Positions 57,840-64,000 of a stretch of DNA of 64,000 nt are shown here, in pieces. Position 1 is the first letter of the stretch. Each line of letters opens with the position of its first letter. The DNA is taken from NCBI RefSeq assembly GCF_027887165.1, contig NC_077231.1, positions 126,932,987-126,996,986 of the forward strand. The letters are read 5' to 3'. Under the pieces are notes generated by a model. That model had not been told where the DNA came from and ran no database searches. It saw nothing but the letters and a program-made list of their open reading frames with translations. The translations under genes were made by a program, and so were the position numbers. Origin of the DNA: Monodelphis domestica (taxonomy: Eukaryota > Chordata > Mammalia > Didelphimorphia > Didelphidae).

Positions 57840-59141
57840 TTCATATAACCTCAACAGATACTACACCTTCTGAATGTCACCTCTTTTGATCATTGGTTCT
57901 CTAGTGGGAACTTAACCTTTCGACTTGGAGCATGTTTTCTAATCATCCAATTCAAATCTTGGTTACTGTAACATATAGGTAATACATAGATATAATTGTG
58001 ATCCTCAGAGAAATTGGCCATCTGTTGAGGTGTTCTTTATTTTTTTCTTAAAGTGACAAAAAAAGAAACTCTGGTTAATATTATGAATGCTGTTTTTCAA
58101 TAACTGTTCTTTCTACATTAGGAATTTCTTTTTTTGAAAAGCAGCAGATATGTATTTTAGAAAGATTTTATCATATAGATTGATTTAATTTTGAAATAAC
58201 TGTTCATCCAACAAAATATGCATATATAAGTATTATTGTAAAGTCTAAATTTCTTATTTTAATTATTTTCTCTATTCCAAATTGTTTTCCTTCCCCCTTC
58301 TTCCACCTTAATAGACAAGAAATGCCATACTCATTATACATATGAAGTCATATAAAGCATAAAATCTAAATCTCTACAAATCTTTAAAGACAAAACAAAA
58401 AAAGAATAATAATGGTATAAATCTCAAAAATGTTGAGTCTTACATCAAGATACTCAGCCTGAAGGTTACAAATCAAAAACACTGTGATGACAGGTCAAAT
58501 CCATTTTCATAAAGTTGTCTCCCAAGGATCAATAGTGGAAGAAAACTCCATGACACTGTCATAATATTTTAGGTACTGGTCATGTTGGAGGAATGTTTCT
58601 TCAAGATGATGTCTTCTGATTCTCTGGTTATAAAATTGATCTAGATTATAATATCTAAAAAGAAGCAGGGGAAAGAAAAGGAGGAGGTTGAGAAAGAAGA
58701 GAAAGAGAACTATTACTACTATTATTACTGTTATTATTCTACCTTCATGTTAATCTGTGTGGCAAGTATATGGGCTACTTTCTTCTTTTTTAAGTTCAAA
58801 GTCCTTTTAAAAATTATCATCCTGTTCTAAAATGCATCATTAATTTGAGGAGAACATTTTCCAAATTGTTCAGAGGAAATAAAAGTAAAATCCTTTCTTT
58901 TGTCACTACTTGTGGGACAATGAATCAATTACTTAATCTTATTTTTTAAATTATAAATTGAGGGAGGTGGTTTAGATGGCCTTTAAAGTCTCTTCCAGTT
59001 CTAAATTTATGGTTTTATATCATATGCTGAAATTCTCTAGGATAAGAGAGCCTGGATGGAATGGGTAGTTTTCAGGAATGATATCCTAAAAAGAAAAAAA
59101 AGAAATAACTCTGTTGAGAAGAGAAAAGGAGGATTATTTAA
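57840..59141. other. No gene seen; unique sequence with a faint MIR/L3 trace
   Basis: 'ggtggtttagatggccttta' followed by 'cttccagttctaaatttatg' (58966) resembles a MIR3/L3 3' tail. No other feature. Confidence 0.35.
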
Positions 59142-59325
59142 ATCAGACATTCTTAAAATATTATCCAAGGGTACATTTTAGGAGATATTTGAATTTCTAT
59201 AGATTTTGATAAATATATTTCTATATAATTATTATCCTTTGTCATTCTATATGTACGTTATTTTAAGTATTTGAAAGCATTATTCTGAGAAGTAGCCTAT
59301 GGCACAAAAAAGCTTAATACTACTT
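59142..59325 (-). mobile_element. hAT-type MITE
   Basis: It runs from 'cagacattcttaaaatatt' to 'agcttaatac'. Near its right side 'gcattattctgagaagtagc' followed by 'ctatggcacaaaaaa' fits the reversed MITE also at 4873 and 18269. No clear duplication. Confidence 0.55.
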
Positions 59326-59699
59326 GTTGAAAAAGTAGCAATGTGGAAACATGGAGAACTCACCAACCAATTTGGAAAATAGATAGGTAGGTAGATGTGG
59401 TGAGTACATGGAAGAATTATATAAGAAGCACTAAAGCTTAGAATGAACCAACTCTCATAAAGAAAGGGAAATACACAGCATTTCAAAAGACATCAATTAT
59501 GTCAGAATGTGTTTACCAAAATATATATATTAAAATAAGATAATTGATACTAGGCTAAGAACCCTTGGGTTAGGACCACTACTTTGTGGGGATGGCATGA
59601 TGATTACTGAAAACCTAAAGAAGTAAAAGAGCTGTTAAATTTTTATTTCATTTTTCTTTTCTCTGAAAAAATAACATTATCTTTAGACTAGAAAGGGAA

Positions 59700-61480
59700 A
59701 AACAAATATGACAGATATGATAGGAAGTTCATATCCAAGATAATTAAAAACATGGTAAAAAAATTGGCTCCCCTTGATGTATTCAAGTTATCCAGTCTAG
59801 ATGAACAATGATCTTGCGTACTACATACATTGAGCCCATCAGTGATCTCTAGAAAGAACATGGAGAATGGAAGAAGTACTGAAGCACTGAAGATAAGCAA
59901 ATGTCCTGATTTTTTTAAAAAAAGAGGGGAATTGAATATGCAGCCTATAAGCCAGAGAGTTTGGCTTTGATTATGGGGTGGGAGGTCAGGACTAGAATAT
60001 AATTTTTTTGTATAATCCCCTACCTTCTGAATTAAAATCAATGCTGTATCATGTATTGATTCCAAGGCAGAAGAGTGGTAAAGGCTAGTCATTGGGGGTG
60101 AGGGGTGGGGTTAAATGACTTGCCCAGGGTCCCAAAGCTAGAAATTCAACCTTACATTTAACTCAAATTTAAATACTGAGCCACCTAGCTGCTCCCAACT
60201 AGAATATATTATTAAAGACATGTTTATTGAATATCTTATTAAGAAAGAGGTAATCATGAAGAGCCTGTATAGAATCATCAAGAATAGGCCACTCTACACT
60301 ATCCTTATTTTTCTTTTTCTGATAGTACTGTTTAATTTGTAGACAATGAAAGTGTCTTAGTTATAATTTATCGATATTTTATTAAAGCATTTAATAATTT
60401 TTATTCTTTTCTCTTTGGAAAACAGATATGGACTATATAAAATATTATAATTGGATATGTTCAGAACTAATACAATATGAAGATATAGAGTCATGAATGA
60501 TTTGAGATTAATTTGGAAGCAAGATCTTTGTGGAGTATTCCATCCCCAACTCTGCATGAGGACCAGTGCTTGGTTTATCCCATTTAACAAGTATGGTTAG
60601 AGACAAGCATGGAAGGGAAACTTTCTAAATATATAGGTGATTCAAAGATGCTAGGAAGAGTTCACGCATTAGACCAGTGTGAAGATGCAAGAAGAATTTG
60701 ATAGGCTTAAATTTTTGCTTTAATTAGATGCAAAATTAAGAGCAATTTAGAGAAAGTCTTACATTTGCATTTTAAAAAATTGCTTTATAAGTTAAAATGG
60801 GGAAGTCAAGGTAGGAGAGCAGTTGATTTGAAAAAAAAATCTGGGGTTTTTATAGGACTGTAAGATCCATACAAATATATAGTTTCATATGTCATTCAAA
60901 GAAAAAGCAATGCCATTGTAGGTTGTATTAAGATAAACAATAACATGTTAGAATAAAGAAATGATACAGTGCTATGCTCTGCCTGGATTAGATCACTTTT
61001 GGAGTATTGTGTGCAGTTCTGGGAATATTTTAGGGGTTACATTGGTAAAGTAGAGAACGTACAGAGAAAAGCAACTAAGATGATGAAACATTCTGAGTAC
61101 ATGCTATTTCAGTTTTGATTAGAAGAATTAGAGATATTCAGTGTGGTAAAGAGAAAGGTGACATGATATTTGTCTTCAAGAATTTGAAGAGTTGACAACT
61201 CTTAGAGGGATGAAAAATGTTCTGTTTGCCCTACATGACAGAACTAGGAACAAAAGGTAGAAGTTTCAAACAAAGATTTAATCATAAAAACCTAAAGATT
61301 CCTAATAATTAGAGCTATCCAAACGTAGAATGAGCTGCCTAAAAAGGCAATGGCTTCTTACTCATTTGTAGCTAGTAGGTGGATGCTAACACAGATCAGT
61401 TCAGGGAAATATAGATGGATTAGATGTGTATGAGTGGTGGGATATCACTGGATTAATGAGTTGGATATATGGGTGAGAAT
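59700..61480 (+). mobile_element. CR1/L3 LINE, RT to 3' part, split by a SINE
   Basis: Plus-strand CR1/L3 blocks in order: 'agataagcaaatgtcctgat' (59889), 'gagcctgtatagaatcatca' (60261), 'aatgccattgtaggttgtat' (60910), 'ttttggagtattgtgtgcag' (60999), 'agagaacgtacagagaaaag', 'agaactaggaacaaaaggta' and 'taattagagctatccaaacg' (61305). No open frame. The minus-strand frame at 59688-60092 is antisense chance. Confidence 0.75.
60002..60197 (-). mobile_element. WALLSI/SINE1_MD-like tRNA SINE, 11-bp duplication
   Basis: Reversed SINE: 'ccctaccttctgaattaaaa', 'gttaaatgacttgcccaggg' and the head 'actgagccacctagctgctc'. 'actagaatata' flanks it (59991-60001 and 60198-60208). Inserted in the CR1/L3. Confidence 0.95.
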
Positions 61481-62429
61481 GAATGCAAGGAAAAATGGGA
61501 AAAGAGAGACTATGAAACAATCCCAAGTTCTTATTAAAGAATTTTACTTAGGCTTCTGCTGACCTTGAAGTGAACACTCTTCCTTTAAAAACTTAAATGT
61601 AAGTGCCTAACCAATATTCAATTCCTGGCTATTTATTTAATGATATTTGCTTTTAATATCAATTGCTGGCAACTAGTATAATTATTGACAACCATAGGGT
61701 GATTTTTATGTTTTAAAATATTAATCTTTAATGCAGAAAAATTACTTCTTAGTTCTTTAAATTTGAGCAAATCAGTATTTTATTGAAAAGATCAATTCAA
61801 AACTCAAATTCTAAATTTTAATTCATTCCTCTGAATAATCTATATCATATAGTGATCATATAGCAATTTATCTATTCATGATATGCAGAATTCTTAGTTG
61901 GCTTAATGATTTGTCCTAGGACCAATATTTCATTAAATTAAAAAATTTTCCCTCCACCACTGTCTACTATTTAATTAGGTACTTACCTATGTGAAATGCG
62001 CCAGAATCCTAGGATGTTCAGCAACATTAATGATGCCAAAAAGAAGAAAGAGTTTTCTAAATTGCCTTTGTTTAATGCATTTGGAAACCAGTTTCCTGTG
62101 TGAAACAAATGTAATTGTTATTCATCTCCAAAGAAGTTACGATGTCTAATCATTACATAATCCATAGTACTTGTTTTGGTTTAGTCATGTCAACAAAGCT
62201 TTGCCAAAGCTCCATTGTTGCTAATTAATTTTATTCTGTAATAGGCAATAACATAATCCAGAGATGATATTCAGAACATTTTATGTCATCTTTGGAGGTC
62301 AGAATAATTTAATATTGTGGAATATGATCTGAGTCAAGAAATTTTGGTACTCATTCAGATTTCCTTGTTATTTATGTGAACATGGACACTTTGCCTCCTT
62401 TTTCTCAAAAGAAAAATGAGATAACAATT
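61481..62429. other. AT-rich unique block, possible conserved non-coding element
   Basis: No transposon recognised. 61980-62330 carries several SOX-like (CTTTGTT, ATTGTTA, CCATTGTT) and POU/homeodomain-like (ATGCAT, TAATTA) words close together. Such words are also common by chance in AT-rich DNA. Confidence 0.25.
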
Positions 62430-63150
62430 AAGAACAAGTTTTTATTAAGCACCTACTAGGCACTCTTTTAAGCCCTGGGGGCACAAAGAAAGCAAAAAAG
62501 ACAGTCTCTGTCCTCAAAAAACTTGCCATCTAATGGAAAAGATATCAAGCAAAAAATGTATATACAGGATAAATAGGAAATATTTAAGAGAAGGAAGACA
62601 TTAGAATTAAGAGTGGTTGATGAAGGCTTCTAGTAAAAGATGAGATTTTAGTTGAGCCCTAAAGGAAACCATGGAGGTCAGTTATCAGAGTGGGAAAAAA
62701 TAGCATTTCATGTATGGGGAAATAGTCAGAGAAAATAGTTGGAACTCATAGTCTTGGAGAGTGATGTACCATGAAGCTGGAAAGATAGGATAGGACCAGG
62801 TTGTGGAGATCTTTAATAGGTAAATGGAGGTGTTTAAATTTTATTCTAGAGGCCATATGAAACTACAGATACTTATTGGATAGAGCAATGACAAGGCCAG
62901 ATCTGCACTTGTGGAAAATTACTTTGGCAGCAGAGTGGAGGATGTACTGACTTTCCAAGAGTCTAGATGAGAAGCAATAAGAGCCAGAACTAAGATGAGA
63001 ACTATATAAGCAGAGAGACATGGTAAGATTCAAGAGATGCTATGAAGGTAGAAATTGAAAGATTTTTCTACTAATTGACAACTTAGGAAGAGCTAGAGTT
63101 AGGAATTGGGGATAATGCCAAGATACAGCCATTTTATATTTTTATAGCTT
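62430..63150 (-). mobile_element. L2-type LINE, 3' part
   Basis: Reversed L2 3' end: 'tttttattaagcacctacta', 'ctgtcctcaaaaaacttgcc', 'gagattttagttgagcccta', 'ttactttggcagcagagtgg'. Same family and orientation as 5915-7600. Confidence 0.65.
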
Positions 63151-63229
63151 AAAAGAAATTGATGTTAATTCCATATCATAGAATAGGGATTATTGGTCAA
63201 ACCAATGAACTCTCATCTTAAACATACAA

Positions 63230-64000
63230 ATTGTTACTCCCTTAAACATCCTAACTTATCACATCTTCAAATTACTTATTTCCCATGACCTGTTCTTTTA
63301 CCCTACCTCAGTCACACTTCGAGATGGTTATAGCCTTGATCTAAGTGTTCAACTTCCATGTTCATTAACTACACAATTTCTTTATCTGATCATGTTCTTT
63401 AATTATTCTATGTTCCCTTCTGCCTTTGAATTCTGATCATGTTATTTCATTATTCTATGTTCCTTTCTGCCTTTGACTGCTAGCCTTTTTCTTTAGTATG
63501 ACCTCTAATTTCTCCACTCCTCACTTGTTTCCCAGGTCATCAATCTTCCACTGGCTACACTAATCTCTCCTCTATTTGATGCTTTGGTGAAATAATAGGA
63601 CAATACTGTCCTTTACATTTGAGCCTATTTCCCCCTTATTTCATCATTAATTGTGCCTTGCAAAGTTCTGATCTTGTATTACTTTCACAATTCATTATCT
63701 TCACTCCTATTAGTGTGTTGCTGAATAAAACTTGGGAAAATCACAAAACCATACCATGTCCATTACAAATTTATGTTATGTAGTCTCAACTGGGTTCTCA
63801 CAGAAGTAAGGAAATCCTTCTATATTTCCTTAATCAATTCACTATTCTAGTCATCAAAATGGCCATTCCAATTCTGATTCCTCTTCATTCTTTCCATGGC
63901 GTCCTTTCCTCACCCTCTCATCCTCCTCATATTTTACAGGAAAAAAAATTGACCTTTCACAAGAGCTCTCTCTTCTCCCCTTCTCTTCATCTCATTCCAT
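63230..64000 (+). mobile_element. L2-type LINE, endonuclease region, runs off the window
   Basis: 'ttctttatctgatcatgttc' fits the L2 endonuclease LSDH motif. 'aaaaaaaattgacctttcac' followed by 'aagagctctctcttctcc' fits the next L2 block (KIDLSRELSLL). A 47-bp segment is duplicated in tandem (63386-63432 and 63433-63479). No open frame. Confidence 0.55.
63386..63479 (+). repeat. 47-bp tandem duplication inside L2
   Basis: Two units, each starting 'ctgatcatgtt' and ending near 'ctgcctttga'. They differ at about half a dozen positions, so the duplication is not new. Confidence 0.9.

Noticed and set aside
59688-60092. 134-codon minus-strand frame
   Set aside because: Runs through CR1/L3 antisense and into a SINE.

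Overview
The window looks like non-coding, repeat-dense DNA from a marsupial (metatherian) nuclear genome. The evidence is the mix of repeats. It has young L1 tails ending in poly(A) with target-site duplications, tRNA-derived SINEs of the marsupial WALLSI/SINE1_MD type, and many MIR and other core-SINEs. It also has well-represented CR1/L3 and L2 LINEs, a BovB-type RTE fragment, hAT transposons and two or three solo LTRs. I named families from memory of their sequences, without a database search. I see no complete host protein gene, no RNA gene apart from SINE heads, and no CRISPR array or bacterial-type operon. Most open frames are chance frames or lie inside repeats. The one possible host coding piece is a 42-codon frame at 57711-57839 that starts like a signal peptide.

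Layout. 1-7600: old L2, CR1/L3, MIR and hAT fragments with one SINE in an L2. 7620-11925: an old L1 holding three later L1 insertions, each with its own target-site duplication; one of them keeps the 5' end and has lost its 3' end. 12775-17110: L1 remnants, SINEs, and a CR1/L3 split by a core-SINE. 18269-19138: a hAT-type element split by a solo LTR with a 4-bp duplication. 19235-24567: MIR, L2 and SINE copies. 24741-27604: a GC- and CpG-rich endonuclease/reverse-transcriptase LINE on the minus strand, the best-preserved coding relic here. 27641-31110: MIR, CR1, L1, L2 and two LTR-like stretches. 31620-33075: a MIR-type SINE split by a 953-bp hAT element with a perfect 8-bp duplication and by a later SINE.

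33076-47700 is mostly AT-rich unique or very old sequence with scattered MIR, CR1 and L1 pieces and a long CT microsatellite. 47980-49890: a minus-strand L2 with a short hAT insertion. 50040-51827: an L1 5' half or HAL1. 53428-54625: a decayed BovB-type RTE. 54648-56370: an old L1 split by a young L1 whose 5' break forms an inverted repeat with its target. 56370-59140: largely unique sequence with the possible signal-peptide exon. 59142-64000: hAT, CR1/L3 with a SINE, an AT-rich unique block, and two L2 copies in opposite orientations.

Nothing here acts as a gene system; the biology is the record of transposition. The items most worth a second look are the CpG-rich LINE (24741-27604), the 3'-truncated L1 (9221-10629), the L1-into-L1 inverted junction (55569-55611), the nested hAT/SINE/MIR locus (31620-33075) and the possible first exon (57711).
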